This document shows, one piece after another, positions 30,056-44,744 of a stretch of DNA of 64,000 bases. The position numbers and the translations under genes were made by a program. This DNA comes from Strobilurus pachycystidiatus (lineage: Eukaryota; Basidiomycota; Agaricomycetes; Agaricales; Physalacriaceae). The notes under the pieces were generated by a model. It saw only the letters and a list, made by a program, of their open reading frames with translations, was not told where the DNA came from and made no database searches. Each line of letters begins with the position of its first letter. The first letter of the stretch is position 1. The stretch spans positions 310,001 to 374,000 of the forward strand of contig JAHLMK010000023.1 of the NCBI GenBank assembly GCA_019915135.1, written 5' to 3'.

Positions 30056-33036
30056 ATATATATGTGTTGAACAGTAGAACTTACAATCGATATAGTAGAC
30101 AACCTGTATATACTTTGTACAGAAATTGAAGTTTTTGATCTGCAACAGCAACTTCTTGTCGAATGTAAGTGACCTCACGATCGCACTTTGCCTTTCCAGT
30201 AAAACACCATGAGAAGGCTCACCTTGGTTGACGGTGTCGTGCTGCAGATCATACGCCTGAGCGTTCAGCTAGGTCCTTGCCGGCATCGCCCACACTACCG
30301 GACGTTGCAGTTGACTCGGGACAGCGCTAAGTATGCTTTCCCGAACAGCCGCCTTCAATGTGTATTTGTCTGTTTATGGGATAGTCGTGGCCACAGTGCC
30401 CGTGAACTAAACATAGAAATGTATACCAGCGCGCTTGTTGTCGTTGAGCGCGACGATATGTATCGTACTCGAGTCATTAGGATTGGTTGAATTCCGATTC
30501 GCCCTCATAGCATTCCGATGAGCATGCTTGGGTCCGTCTTTCCTACCCGAACCCTCATTCAACGGGCATGCTAGGGGTTTAGGCTCTTCCTGCGCGGTAA
30601 GAAAGGGTACCACTAAGCTACAGGTCGGTTTCTTAGAAAACAGCCTAAGTAAAGTTGGCCTTCATTGCAATGTGTTTTCTGATCTTCGACTGAGGATAGT
30701 GGTCTATTTCCATTTAGCCGCCTGGATGGCATAAGTAGTATGGGCACTACCATTGGTGGTCGAGGAAGAGAGAGGTAAAAGCAAGGGCCAGCGAAGGAGC
30801 CTATGTACTGTGCCAGTGTTCGGTGAGTGGTCAACGGATAAATTACGCCATACATGTGAATATACTCGCACATTGCACGGTGCCATCGACCTGTGCTTCT
30901 CCACGCCTTGTTCTCGAACTGTGCAGGGCTTTGCTTTATTGTCGAATAGGATTGATAGAAACACAATTCCCTATCCCGAACACTTGCCGCAACGAGGCTT
31001 GGCATTGCTTGCTCATCTGACAGAAAGGTCGTAATGATTTTTGGCTGTACCTGTTCATGTTGAAACGTGCCATAACAGCCTATGTATTGGTACGAAGGCT
31101 GCTTACCGCCGGACTTTTCGGGGCGGCACGCCATTCGGGGAAGGTACACTCGGAGTTGAGAAGCGGCACACCGTGGGGTATACACAACCAGTGCACCTAT
31201 CAGAGGATTTACCAGGTTGACACTTGATGCTGAGTTGATGATTCCATCGCGCAAGGCTATCTTGACATCTCCGGCACGAAGGCTGTCTGCGATAACTGAC
31301 AGAAAAACGCCACAGGAGAGATACGTGCTAAACGGTATTTTCGTTACAACGTTCGTTGTAGTACTACTGGTAACGGGAAGCGCGTCCGCAATACCATTTA
31401 GATTGTTGGGATGTTCCTTGACCATCTGAATGGATCCAGAGTAAAATCAAGGATAAGGGGTCTATCTTCGAATCTATTGTCGATCCCGTGTGCCAGAGTC
31501 CTATTGGATGTATGGCGAAAGCGCGTCGTACCGGCGAATTATCTCACTACCACCCTTGAAGGCCAAAGAATGAGCCGCCTCAAAGTGTGGGAAATCAGAC
31601 GGGTAAGTACTTACTACTAACCTTGACGATGCAGCCAACCCGAGACTGTGAGTCATCGATGAGAAGGCATCTTCTCCACGGGCGAGACATATCAATCATT
31701 AGAATCTGTTCCACTGATTATTGTTAGCGTTGATCTTGGAATCAGAGAAGTCGATTTCGACATGTCTGGCTCACGTAAATTGGTATCTCACCACGTTCGT
31801 GTTGCACCGCGGAAGACCAGGAATAGAAGGAGAGTCACAGCAAAGCTGTCGATTACCCAACCACAGAAACTCGTCGTAGGAAGGGTGACGACCACTCCCT
31901 GACGAGGGGTGAAGCTAACCTTCCACCGGCCTTGGTGGACTCGTATGTTTACGAAGCGGGTAACTGCACAAACACATCCCTCGTTCCACGATAGGGTAAA
32001 AGGCCGTGTCAAGTCACAGCGCGTCCCAATGGCACCCCGACAGAACAAAGAACAACGCGTTAATCTGTCAACAGTCACCAAAATGATGTATGTTGCCCAA
32101 GGATGCGTGCAGGGGTTACAACTTCTGACGCTACTCACGAGAGATACCAAGACATGCCTACCAATGAATCTATCATACAGATCATTGATCATATCGCGAC
32201 TTGGGCTCGTTGCTAGCGCTTTTTCAGTATTGAACGCGTGTTCACTGCTTGATATCAATACTACACTGATTTGACCACAAATACTGGACGCTCACTATAG
32301 ACCATAACAGCTCCAATTCACCCTGTAACAGATGCTGGCACAATGCGCGTATCAAGCGGAGCAGATGAATCACCGCGCCGATGATCTATCAGCGCAAACT
32401 GAATCATGTTCAAGTGGATTAATCCATTGAATGAGCCCGAGTATCGCCGGACTCGCATCGCCGCCTTGTTCAGTTTGCACCATTCGAACATGAAGAGTAC
32501 GGGTAGAGTCCGGCACATTTGCTGCATTGACTCGCAGTTCGTGGTGGGGCGACGCCGAATAAGTGAGCACGAGATTAGAAAAGGAGGTGTCGGCGGAAGA
32601 GCAGCCCAAGGTTGACAGGATGGTGTCCATACAGACGATGAACGACTGGTTGAACCCTGAAAACCACTTACTACCGTCACATCACTTCTGATGAGGTCCT
32701 TATCAGTACGCAGTGTTCCCAGTGTTGATCATCATCGACTCACAATTGTACACGAAGAAAGGACTCGCTATGGACCCGACGTGAAGCACCAGCATGGCCA
32801 CGTCAAGTTTCTCCCAAACCCTGATAACTTGTGTATCACTCGGGTCACGCTTCCTTCTCACAGCCCCAAGCCAAGAATATTAGGTTCGTCGAGGCAGTTG
32901 CATCTTGGTTGACTACTTCGCTTCACGAAAAGAACAAAGCCCCATTAGATTATATTTGGATGGACTCGTAGAATATTCCGATAAACTGGAGGAAATGAAC
33001 CATTGCGTACGAAGGCAGAAAACAGAGAAAGCACCC
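30056..33036. other. 3-kb stretch without a defensible gene
   Basis: A minus-strand frame of 270 codons (30613-31425) is open but has no motif; its segment LRAGDVKIALRDGII recalls the late part of the DUF6533 7TM family found elsewhere in this window. On the same strand, short pieces with splice-like borders occur up to about 32800. It may be a decayed gene of several exons, but I could not build a continuous chain. No RNA gene or transposon end was found. Confidence 0.4.
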
Positions 33037-34987
33037 TTATAATTCTTCGGTAAACTTGCTCTCAACCGGAGGTTTGCTCGTCTCTTCATCGTCAAGCGGA
33101 GTCTGATGTGGCGCCTGACCCTCAGGTGCTTTCTCCATTTGCCTCTTGCTCGGACGCCTGCCGATGTCGGCACCGTCTTTCTTCTCGGCCTAGAGTGAAC
33201 AGGATATCAACAAACAGCCTTGAGGGCGCAAGAGATTGCTTACAGCATAGCCCCCTTTCTCCGCGGCGAGCTCATGTGTAGGTGAATGAACATAACTGGG
33301 GAGTTCCTCAGATGCTCTGTGGCCACCATCGTCGTAGTCGTCGTCTTCCTCCTCAATGCTGCTACCCTCTTCCTCGCTCTCTTCTTCGCTGACATAGCCA
33401 GCAGCGCGTACAGCCGCCTCTACGGGGCCGCTTCTCTCCATCTGTTCGCTCGCCACCAGGTATCGAGCGCACAGCATCCGAATGTCGTTCCACCACTCCA
33501 TCATGTCTTCGCGACTCCTTGCTCGGAAGCTCCACGCGTGATCACTTCCACCAAGCCGAGCTCGGATACTGCCAGACTTCGTAGTACCTTGGCCGTCCGT
33601 CTTGCCTTCGATGTGGAACTTGTGGCTCCTGCTCTTGTTGGAGCTAGGCGGCCCAAGAGTGCATGCGGGTAAGAACAGGGAGAACATCGGTGTATGAGCC
33701 TCCCTGTCGTCCGAGCTGGCGTACTCGTGCAAAAAGCTACAAAAAGGGAATTAGAGCTTGGGACAGCTAGAATGGAATTGCACACTAACCCAGCTGGAGT
33801 AAGGACGAAGAAGCTCTCGCGGTATGTTCGCGTGAACCGTTTCTTCCGTTCCAGTAGACCGGTATGGACAGGTAGAACGCTAGAGTCGTCCTTGCTAGGA
33901 TACATGATGGTGCCGGGGTTCCGGAGAGGCGTCTCCGGATCCAGTAAGTGATCACTGCGCGCACTGAAGGTCAACCATTCGCGGTCAGGTGCCAACTCGG
34001 CCATTTCCCCGCCAAGTAAACGCCAGGTGTCTTGGACGCTGACGCTCATGCGAGACTGCCATTCATCAAATGTCTGCCAGGCACTCTGGATGGCGCGAAC
34101 AATGCCCTCCTCAAAGTGGGCACTGTTCTGTTGCATGATGATGATGCTCTTCTGCAGCAGATTCTCTTCGTGTACCTGCTTCGTCAGTTGACGCATGACC
34201 GCCGCGTTCGTCACATATCTAAATGGAAGATGAGGTACAAGATTAGCGCTAATTCGCGAGGAACTAACGGGTCGGTCTTTGACGTCACACTCATGGGAGT
34301 ATTCTTGAACGTAGAGATGCTGCCTGACAGTTCCGAGATCAACTTTGTTGAGAGCTCGCGCTCTTTAGCAACAGAAGTCGCCAGCTTTCCCGTATCATTC
34401 TGCACATTCTATTTCGGAGGTCTCAGTTCAGATGCGAGGGCAGCGCTTTCTGGACCGTGACGCACCTTGATGTGGGCCTTGATTTCTGTTCGCAACTTCT
34501 GGAGATGTTGCACAATTGAACTATCGATTGTTCGACCTAGATTGGCATGCTGATCCGCGATGACGCGTGTCTTGTCTCGGATAGCATAGAAAATGTCCTG
34601 ATAGGAAATATAGTCGATGATAGAGCAACATTGTTGCAGTGCGCACCTGTAGACCACCTTCGCCCAGAAACTGGTTCCCCGCTCTGAAGGGAACCTGAAT
34701 CACCGCCCCGAGCTTTGTCATTTCCTTCGCAGTGTTGTTCTCGATGTCTGCTACGCCCTATATTGGAGTCAGCGCCGCGTCGAGCTGAACCATGCCGGGC
34801 TTACCTCAAAGTAGGCAATGAGCTGCTTGACAATGGCCTTCCATGCCACGAAGCGCTCTATGAGAATATCACTGGGCCGCAGATCATGGGGTGCTACATT
34901 CTTCTTGATGAGACTTTGGTTTCGCGAGATAGTCGACGCGCGTGAAATGCTGGTCGCCCGCGAGACGGACTTGAATTCGCTGTTCAT
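33037..34987 (-). CDS. SLM1: SLM1/SLM2-like PH-domain protein of TORC2 signalling
   Basis: Seven exons, 34987-34805, 34757-34647, 34597-34466, 34408-34269, 34218-33790, 33736-33244 and 33189-33037, give about 546 residues, all in frame. The N-terminal third (DILIERFVAWKAIVKQLIAYFE to AWQTFDEWQSRMS) is a helical BAR-like domain with long coiled segments. It is followed by a PH domain beginning VHTGLLERKKRFTRTYRESF and including SLFLPACTLGPPS, HKFHIEGK and a closing Trp helix, DMMEWWNDIRML. The tail is acidic, then rich in Lys and Pro. SLM proteins bind PtdIns(4,5)P2 at eisosome-type membrane domains and link TORC2 to Ypk kinases. A long acidic run (EEEDDDYDD) is a possible regulatory linker. 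The MAP kinase gene lies 294 bp upstream on the same strand. Confidence 0.9.
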
Positions 34988-35280
34988 TTATTGTGCGTCG
35001 CTAGGCAAAAGATTTGAGTGTCGTGGCAAACTGTCGTGGTGGCAGGAAGGTAAGAATGATGGAGCCGAGTGCCCGATCTTCGACTGAGTACTTAGGCAGC
35101 GGCGCAGAGTGCGTCATCATCATGGGTCTCGCACTGATGTCACTGCTAGCCACTGACGCCAAGCCTCCTGAGTTTTGAACCGCGTTTGCAACAAGGCTAC
35201 TACATCTAGAGTCCTTCCATTTCCTCATAATATTATATGGTATCATACAGCCAACATGTTACAAGCAGTGCAAGGAGTTA

Positions 35281-36611
<1,331 letters not shown>

Positions 36612-36731
36612 GACGGGGAGCTGTGGAATGGATCTGGACGGGCGCGCAGTATATAAAGGGAGACGAGGTACGCCGTACGGAGCTATTGTTCAAATGGAAC
36701 GGCTTCTGCCGATCGCGGCATCAGCTCTGGA

Positions 36732-37466
36732 TAGTGCTGCCGCGAGGCGAGTCGAGCTCGAGGCAAGCCAGCGGACCGGGGTTGCCTCGCCTCGCTTTGA
36801 TCGAGTCGAGCTCGAGCCCGCAGCAAGGCTGCCTCGAGCTCCATACCACAATTTGATATCGGCACGTCGGTGTCCGTCCTCCCGACTCAGCGAGTGAATG
36901 ACTACAGTATATGCGAACATCCAAAGTACGGACTGTGTATATGACATTAATCATAAGTACTGAATATCAAGCATGGTGCCGCGTGCACAACTCGTCCTCT
37001 GTGCGTACCAAGTCCCCAAAGAAGGTCATGCAGTCATGTCGAAAATTGATATACTCAGTCCATGGGCCTCGGATGTATTGAGGTACAGCAGAGCGTGTCC
37101 GTCTCCTTGCTTGATGGCACAGCGGATGCCTGAGCTGGTGAAACATCCGTAACAGCAAAGGGAACTCTGCATAGCGCTCCTGGTCCCCACAGCCAAGGTA
37201 TAGATATCGCCATGTCATTAGCCGTTGCGCTCCAGAGTCCCCCACAGTGCTGAGAAGTGAAAAGAACTCGTATTTGCGTATTATAGTCAAAATGTCTTCA
37301 ACGAGTCCACTCGTTAGCCCAGCGTCAGCCGATAGACCCGAACAGTGAACGAGGCAAGGCGAGTCAGCGAGCCATCAAAAACTCGGTGCCTCACCTTCCT
37401 ATTTTGTCACCGAGCGAGTCGAGGCAAGTTCAGGGTCCGAGCTCAGCTCGACTTGCGGCAGCACTA
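36732..37466. mobile_element. 735-bp hAT-like MITE upstream of the MAP kinase gene
   Basis: Perfect 12-bp terminal inverted repeats TAGTGCTGCCGC (left) and GCGGCAGCACTA (right) are flanked by the same 8 bp, GCTCTGGA, at 36724-36731 and 37467-37474. TAG-type termini with an 8-bp target duplication are typical of hAT elements. Subterminal stretches are rich in GAGTCGAGCTCGAG- and GAGGCAAG-like motifs in both orientations. The middle holds only a meaningless minus-strand frame of about 107 codons, so the element is non-autonomous. Confidence 0.82.
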
Positions 37467-38146
37467 GCTCTGGATCCGCTCCCTCACTTGGGCACAAAAG
37501 CGTTCTCCATCCCTGCCTGCAATTACATCCCGTATTGTCCCAGTCTTGTCCTGGTATTGTCTCTGTACAGAACTGTTTTGCTCTAGAGGTCTCCTTGTCC
37601 TCAGAATTTCTTTGTTCTTCGCCAATTGGTTCTCCCTCAGCCGCAGCGCAGGGACTTATCATACATGGTCTCCATGGTATTCTATAGTGTGCCATCGTTA
37701 TGTTGCCCGTGAAGTAGATTGCAACAGGCCCGATCGTCGTTCATGAGCCCTTTCATATTGCTTCCATTCAGCACGTCTCCTGAACACGGAACGCGTTGGA
37801 GGCGCGTTGGGGATGAACCCCGCCATCTTTGGCAGGCCACAGGCACGGGCACGGGCACGGGCAACTTGTCCGTGTACCTATGCTCTTTTCTGAGCCGTCA
37901 TCGCGTCCGCTTGGCCTCGAGTACGCGTGATGATTATGTTTGATGTCGAACAATAACCCGTTTGCTTTGTTCTGCCAGGCTTGGCATCTGGCGCAAGTCT
38001 AGTCAATGCCTGATGAGCTTGAGTGTACAAGACCGGTGCCGTTGAACTGTGAAGACCACTCAGTAATGCTCACAGACGGTCACTGACCGGAATTGTGGAC
38101 CTTCGGCGCTCAAGCGCTGCGTCGGTGACAATAATTAAGCCCGTCC
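37467..38146. other. Intergenic with a short GGGCAC microsatellite
   Basis: No gene is seen. About 3.5 copies of the hexamer GGGCAC lie at 37842-37863. The right part is the presumed promoter and leader of the next gene. Confidence 0.5.
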
Positions 38147-38241
38147 ATGTCACAGCACAACAAGGCCAAGCAACGCGGTAAAACCTGCAAGGTACCTGTC
38201 GCCACTGCGCACAACGACCACGACGACGAACCTTCGGGATC

Positions 38242-40922
38242 ATGAACGACTCACAGGAGCCTGAAAGCTGGGATGACGAATTCGAACTGGACGAACCCAG
38301 TCCATCTACTTCCCGACCACGAGCTGATGTGCACGACGACGACGACAACGACTTTGGTGGATGGGGCGACGAGGACGAGGACAGGACGCTAACGGCGCGT
38401 TTGCGGCCCGCCAGAGCCCCGACTCCACCGCCTCCAGTTCCTCCAGTGCCCGCAGGGCTCCAAAGCCCCGTTCCTTCCGTTTTTTCGAACGGAAGTAACA
38501 ATTCCACGACACATTTACGACCGACAATATCACGCACCTCGGCGGGCCGGACCTCTGTTGGATTCGCCAACCTGCCGCCGAGCCCGCCAATGCACCAGGA
38601 GAGACGACGCCTGAAGAAGAAGAGCAGACCGCCGCAGGAGGGCGTCTATGAAATGCAGGAGTATAGCGAGGAGGACCTCTTAACAACGACCACGCCTGTT
38701 GGATCTCCGCCGAATGGATCACCACTTCTGCAACGCATCGGGAGTGTGAAGAACAGATTCGCAAGCAAGAAGAAGCGAGCGAGCTCGACTCCCAGTGAAG
38801 TGGTCCTCCATGAGGGTGCGTTTCGTATGCAAGATATATCGAACTATATTCACTTGTCTATTTGCTACTGCAGACTCCACCCCGCGACCCTCAACACCTC
38901 CACAACAGTCAAAATCCTGGTTTTTTCGCCCCCAGGATGCCGATCCGCATCAATCGCCAAAACTCAACAAACGCAAGAGTTTTGGCCTTATACGCAAGAG
39001 CGACCTACCCGCGGACTTGGAGGCAGAGCTCTCCAATGGGCACGACCGATATGGTGGCCTAGGGCTGGGGAGGGCGGGAGATGACCGTGAACGATCACGA
39101 GAAAGGGAGCACGAGGGCAGCCGTTCTTGGATGGGCAACATGCGCCGCATTAGCATGACCACGAAGCACAAACGCGGTCTATCTATCAATTCTGGAGAAC
39201 AGCCGCCGCCCCTTCTGCCGCCCATTGAACTACGACCACCTTCGCCATTGATGGATATCAACCACCATCTCTCCTCGAGCGAAGACACCATGACCACCGC
39301 CAACACCAATGGAAGCACGAGCCCCACGAGAAAGAACTCGGGTATACACGCTTCAACAACCGCTTCTCTTGGTCGAACAACCACCGCCACAATTTCGAAT
39401 AGCAGCGCCGTTCCTCGGAGAAACTCTCTTGGTGACTTGAAAATCCCCACCCGTATATCTCAAGCCCAGGTGGGTCTACGCCGAGATTTGACTATGGTCC
39501 GCGAATTTGCCAAGAGCGTCGACGGTTAGTTGTCCGAGCTCTTGTTCCAAATTGGGTCTGACATATTTGAGTTTAGAGTTGAAAGACCTGCAGTCAATCC
39601 ACGTCGATCTTGTCGCTCAGATGCAAGCCATAGCTGCTTCTCAGCCTCCACCTCCCGCACCACGCGCCGTATCACCCTCCGTCTTTCGTCCACGTAGCCG
39701 CTCTAATACCGCAACACGTCCCCCCACTATACAAGCACTGACTGCCGACTTTTATGCGATTGATTCCAAGTACCGCATGGCATGGGACTGTGCAGAACTT
39801 CTCATCGAGCTGGGCGGCGGTGCAACCTCCCCTCCTTCGACTAGTGTGTCCGCGCCAGCTGTGACCACATCCACAAGCGAACCCGGCTCAAGCAAGAGGA
39901 GTCGCGAGCGTGCCATTACTTTAAACGGCGATGACCGTGAACGGGATAATGCCACACCAACACCTCCTCCCGGTACACACCTACCGACTGCGACGCCTGC
40001 ATCATGGCGGGCATCAACAGGGAGAAACGATCTCAGCCAGCGCCAGCTCTCGCTCCTTCGCGATATGCTCAACCCTCCTTCAGCCGTCCCGGAACGGAGC
40101 GAAAGCAGACTGAGCGTTAACCGGGACTGGCGGTGGGGTGATGCGATGAATAGTACTGTGACCTTACCCAGTGAGGAGAGTGGTGCTCCCCCGCCGGAGA
40201 CGACGCCTACGACCAAGAAACGGCGGAGCTCACGGATGGGTATGAGCGGGATCCGGGACATGTTGCGGAGTCTGAAGAAGCAGGGCACTGCTTCGAGCTC
40301 GACGAGTGTGAGTACGACCGCGAGCGGGGAGAGTAGCCGGAAGGACGGCCAGTCGTACGCTGCGAAAGTGCCTACGTATGGGCGACGACGGGCAAAGACG
40401 TCCAGTGGCCCCGAACTCATGGATCCGTCGCGTTCTACATCGCCCTATGCGAATAACAGTCTGGCTTCCCTCAACCGGCCGAGTCCGCGGCGGCCCAGCT
40501 TGGCGAGCATCTTCAGGCTGGGGAAGTCAGGGAGCAGCAAGAACTCGATGGCGGATGCGAGTCGAAGCAATCTGGATCTCCATCCGACTTCGAGTGGGAG
40601 TAGTGTCGGGAGGGATGATTGGGACCATCTGGAGGATGAGTTAGGGCCTAATGGGCTTGGGGCGGGAGACACCATCCGCGTGCGGCGTGGCCCTTTGTTT
40701 GTGGATGAGGTGAATCGGTTGTCCAACGTCGAGGAGGAGGGCGCGCGGCTGCCGTCGTCGCTGGCGATGTTGAAGAGCGGCTCGGTGCGGTCTATGCCCG
40801 AGCCGCGGCTTGCCATGACCCCGGAGAATATCAAGCCTCTGCTTGAAAACGCGCGGGAGGTCAAGCGGCGACTGACGGATTGTATAGAGGAGATGCGCGC
40901 ATTGTTGGACCTTCATCGGTAG
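38242..40922 (+). CDS. Large low-complexity protein, unrecognised family
   Basis: Three exons, 38242-38815, 38874-39524 and 39577-40922, give about 856 residues. An alternative first exon (ATG 38147 to 38191, intron 38192-38256) keeps the same frame and adds a basic N-terminus; I cannot choose. The N-terminus has an acidic EPESWDDEFELDEPSP and a DDDDNDFGGWGDEDED stretch, a W/D/E pattern seen in regulators such as Byr4/Bfa1, but that link is speculative. Most of the rest is Ser/Pro/Arg-rich. Conserved-looking helices are LRRDLTMVREFAKSVDELKD, then ALTADFYAIDSKYRMAWDCAELL, and at the C-terminus NIKPLLENAREVKRRLTD. These probably form the functional part, a helical scaffold. No membrane segment or signal peptide. 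Confidence 0.7.
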
Positions 40923-43060
40923 ATATCCACTGCATTCTTTCATTCATATCTCATGCATCATCTATTTATCTCCTCCTGCATCCATACTTTTTGTTTATCG
41001 TTGCACATTCGTGTCTGCAATGTTGTCTTGCATTATTGTCGTGCTTTGATGTTTTACTGTGTAATATACATATTGCATACTTGATTACAGTACTGTCAGA
41101 TTGGAGGGAAGAACGTCTCTTTGACGACATATTGAAAACGCGGCCGGTTCAAAGATATCCACAGAGTTACAACGCGAAGTGAAGGCTGCAGATGAACTGA
41201 CAGATGAATCATCCTTCAATGATCATCACGGGAAGTACTGATACATTTTTTGAGTGAACAATCACAATTCAGACAGCAACAGTTACACCACAACGGCCCA
41301 GCAATTCAGTGGCGATGTCACAAAGACTAGATACATCGATACAAATTGGATGCAGAGTTGTACTAGGCGCCGGCCTAACTGATGCGCTCACCATCACGTA
41401 CGATATAGATGAAACGTTACTATAGGTCTCAGCACAAGGACCCCGGACTTCTTGGGAATGATTATTGCGTCTACGACTGCATGTAGTATTCCGGTGCTTG
41501 AGACCATCAGTGGCTAGTCACAGACGATACATCTTACTGCACAGTCGGATCAAATTAATTACGCCACGACTCCGTGGACATCGTCGGGCAGGCGGATTCA
41601 AGTACACTGTACGGCAGCCGAACTCCGCGACTGAAGCGTAGACATGTCGTCGATCAATACAATAGGAAAAAAACCTTGTTGAATTCTTGATCGACGTAAT
41701 GTTCGCCGCCGTCGAGCTTACATTCAGTGGCGGGAGTGTTGCAAGCTTTCCAAGTACGCTAGGCATCCACCGATCAAGATTCGTTCTCTTCGTGTCGCAT
41801 CGTAAAACTCGAGTATAGCTTCATTCTGGTATACTTGGCGGAGGATCGCATCTCGATATTCAGTGCGAAAACAAGACTCATGGAATTAGACGGAAACGGG
41901 AATAGATCCTTACACTGACACCGACAGCGTTTTTTCATCTTGCTCCTTGTTTCGCTCCGGCTGCCGTGAGACGAGGGACTACCGTATCCTGAATCCGTTA
42001 TCCGCGGGAACATCAAACGCCGACTTCGAGCAGATAACTTGAGGCCTCACCCGGGAGCTATGCACATTCCAGTCGTGAAGAAGATTGCAGTAGACGGACT
42101 ACAAAGCGGGCAAACAGAAAACGATGCACCGTGGACACTGATGATGGAGGGCTCTAAGTAAGCGGTTGATGGACGGCTACAGAGAGACAAGCTATCCGAG
42201 TGCCAGAGGATTTCAATGGATGACGAAGGATGTCCCTGTCTTCTCCTCTAACTACAGTACATCGACAAAATTTGGCTGGAGTCAGCAACGGCATTTTGCC
42301 TGTGAGCCTTGAAAACCTTGAAGGTCGCAGATAGACAATCACAATCACCGTGCAATCCTGTGTCTTGATGGCAAGCGCCTTCAGATAAACTGCAGCGCGT
42401 TAAGAAGTAACCCGTAGTAAGGATAGGCAGACTCTGTGTTGAGATTGACCTATGAAAACAATCGTGATAGTCCTTCCCATCCACTGGCATTGGATAAACG
42501 ACATGACCTTCAAGTCAGCAGTGACTCTGGTGCATAGGCTTACATTGATCTAGTTGTAGTACCGCGTGGCGAAAGACTTTGATAGTCTATGGAGCAAGAA
42601 TTCGTGCATTACGCCCTAAGAAACCCTGTGTGCACAAGTGAAGCCTAAGACGACATTAGGCACAGTTGGGTCCCAACGGATCATCTCTGGAAGTTGAACA
42701 ATCACTTGTCACTCGAGAATTGACCAGTCTTGCAAAGGAGTGGAGATTTGCGCCACAGGTGATACACGGGGTTCGGCACATCAGCGGTTACGTCCATCAT
42801 TGAGTCATTGGTGCTGACGAGGACATAAGCAGGAAAAAGAACAGACCCTCAGGCTATGCACATAGAGATATGTGACAAGAGTCGAGCGTCTTGAAGGCGA
42901 GACTGTGGATGACTGGCAGGATAAAACAAAGGATAGTCTGGTGGGGCGATGCAATGACGGGCCGCCTCACAGCCTTGATGACTAATACGTCGGAGTTCGA
43001 TTCCCAGTGGCTTGACACCGCTTGGTGATCCTCCCCGTTCAACCACTACGACTATCACCC
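40923..43060. other. 2.1-kb stretch without a recognised gene
   Basis: Only short overlapping frames are present. An ATATACATATTGCATA-rich part near 41060-41080 is probably the 3' region of the preceding gene. The right end is the RHO1 promoter. I find no tRNA, repeat or transposon end. Confidence 0.5.
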
Positions 43061-43930
43061 ATGTCTGAAATCCGGAGGAAGCTTGTCATTGTCGGAGATG
43101 GTGCTTGCGGAAAGGTAGTGCTCTGCGCCCTCGCTGTCGCCGCCGCTAACTGCCACGTCCAGACCTGTCTCTTAATCGTCTTTTCCAAGGGCACGTTCCC
43201 CGAGGTGTGTAACCTTGCCCCAGTCTTACGAGCGCTCTGCTCAACAGTGCGCAGGTCTACGTCCCCACAGTCTTCGAGAACTACGTCGCCGACGTCGAGG
43301 TTGATGGCAAGCACGTTGAGCTGGCGCTATGGGATACTGCCGGGCAGGAAGACTATGACAGGCTCCGACCCCTGAGCTACCCCGACTCGCATGTTATCCT
43401 CATTTGCTTCGCCGTCGACAGCCCCGACTCTCTCGACAACGTCCAGGAAAAGGTGCGCACTCGCTCGCCCCCGTATCATGCCCGGCGCTAATACCTCGTG
43501 TGTCATGTTACAGTGGATTTCCGAGGTGATGCACTTCTGCGCTGGCCTCCCCATCATCCTCGTCGGCTGCAAGAAGGACTTGCGACGGGACCCCCGCGTC
43601 ATTGAGGAGCTGAGGAAGACCAGCCAACGACCTGTTACACCCGAGGAGGTAAGTCGTACGATCCGTGCCGGCCTTCGTATGCTGTCTGTTTCCATTCCTG
43701 TGCTACGCCCACCGCCTTTTGTCTCCCCCGCTGTAATTCCTTGTTTTTCCTGTTGTCTCACATTCATGTCACAGGGTATGGCCGTCGCCCAGAAGATCAA
43801 CGCCAGGCACTACCTCGAGTGCTCAGCTAGGACGGGTGAGGGTGTTCGTGAAGTCTTCCAGTATGCTACCCGTGCTGCCCTCCTCAGCCGGCCAGGGAAG
43901 AAGAAGCACAGCAGCTGTGTTGTGTTGTAA
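43061..43930 (+). CDS. RHO1: Rho1-type small GTPase
   Basis: Five exons, 43061-43114, 43163-43204, 43255-43452, 43514-43648 and 43775-43930, give about 194 residues, the family length. Seen are the P-loop GDGACGK-TCLL across the first intron, switch I with [15 protein letters not shown], switch [21 protein letters not shown], the Rho insert region with LVGCKKDLR, the ECSAR guanine contact, and a C-terminal basic stretch ending in CVVL, a CAAX box of the geranylgeranyl type. In fungi Rho1 activates glucan synthase and Pkc1 and directs actin and cell-wall growth. Introns lie at positions common in fungal Rho1 genes; the last is 126 nt, longer than most here. All joins keep frame. Confidence 0.96.
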
Positions 43931-44744
43931 TTTCGAGTCGTATACGCGGACGGACGGCGAGCTGTAGAGGAGCTTCATCATATCCCCATATTCAATTTCT
44001 TCACGAATATTTTCACGTTTTCCCTCTTTCCAGTTACCGATAATTATATGGTAATCCTCAGTTTGTGCCCACTGCCTTTGCTACTCAGTAAGACTTGGAA
44101 CTGTCGTGTCGAGATTCCTACTCGGATGTTCCGTTCCGCAAAACGTTTCCATGTTCCAATGCTTGCAACTACGCCGACTTGACGACGGAGCATTCTTTTG
44201 ATGACACTGACAGCAGCGCTCTCCGAAGCTCACCTTCACCCACACTGTAGCTAATGTCAACGATAACAGCGGGTGGCTCTCATTCAATTCGCCGAAGTAT
44301 CAACCAAAATGACGCAGGTGGTGAAATGTGGCGTAATGATGATTGACTATAGGTCATCACAGACCCCACTTACATGCTGTCCGTACTCTCAGGTCCAAAT
44401 CCTCGTTGGTGGGAAACCGACGATCAGCCGACTCTAGCTGTTCAAGTATAATAAATACCGTCCAACGCCCTTAGGACTTGGACTAACAATCCTTACAATA
44501 TCTACACAACTGTTTACTTTGCTACACGGTGCTAAAAACAGGGATTAAGGAGTGTGAGTGTTCATGAGGTACTAGGAAAGGTCGACGAGGGGATGAGCGG
44601 AGCATGCATACCGAAAAGTATGTATGTAGTGGTGGGAGTCGTAAGAATGACGACGAGTCCTAGCAAAGAAAGGAAAGAAGACGGGGTACAACAGAATAAG
44701 ATAGACAGAGCATAGACACAGGGTATCGAGGGGAAACATCCACT
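43931..44744. other. Intergenic between RHO1 and the bHLH gene
   Basis: Convergent 3' ends; no gene recognised. The last 250 bp are probably the 3' untranslated region of the bHLH gene. Confidence 0.5.

Noticed and set aside
42985..43015. GTTCGATTCC, a possible tRNA B box
   Set aside because: The flanking bases do not pair as a T-arm and there is no acceptor stem; it lies in the RHO1 leader.
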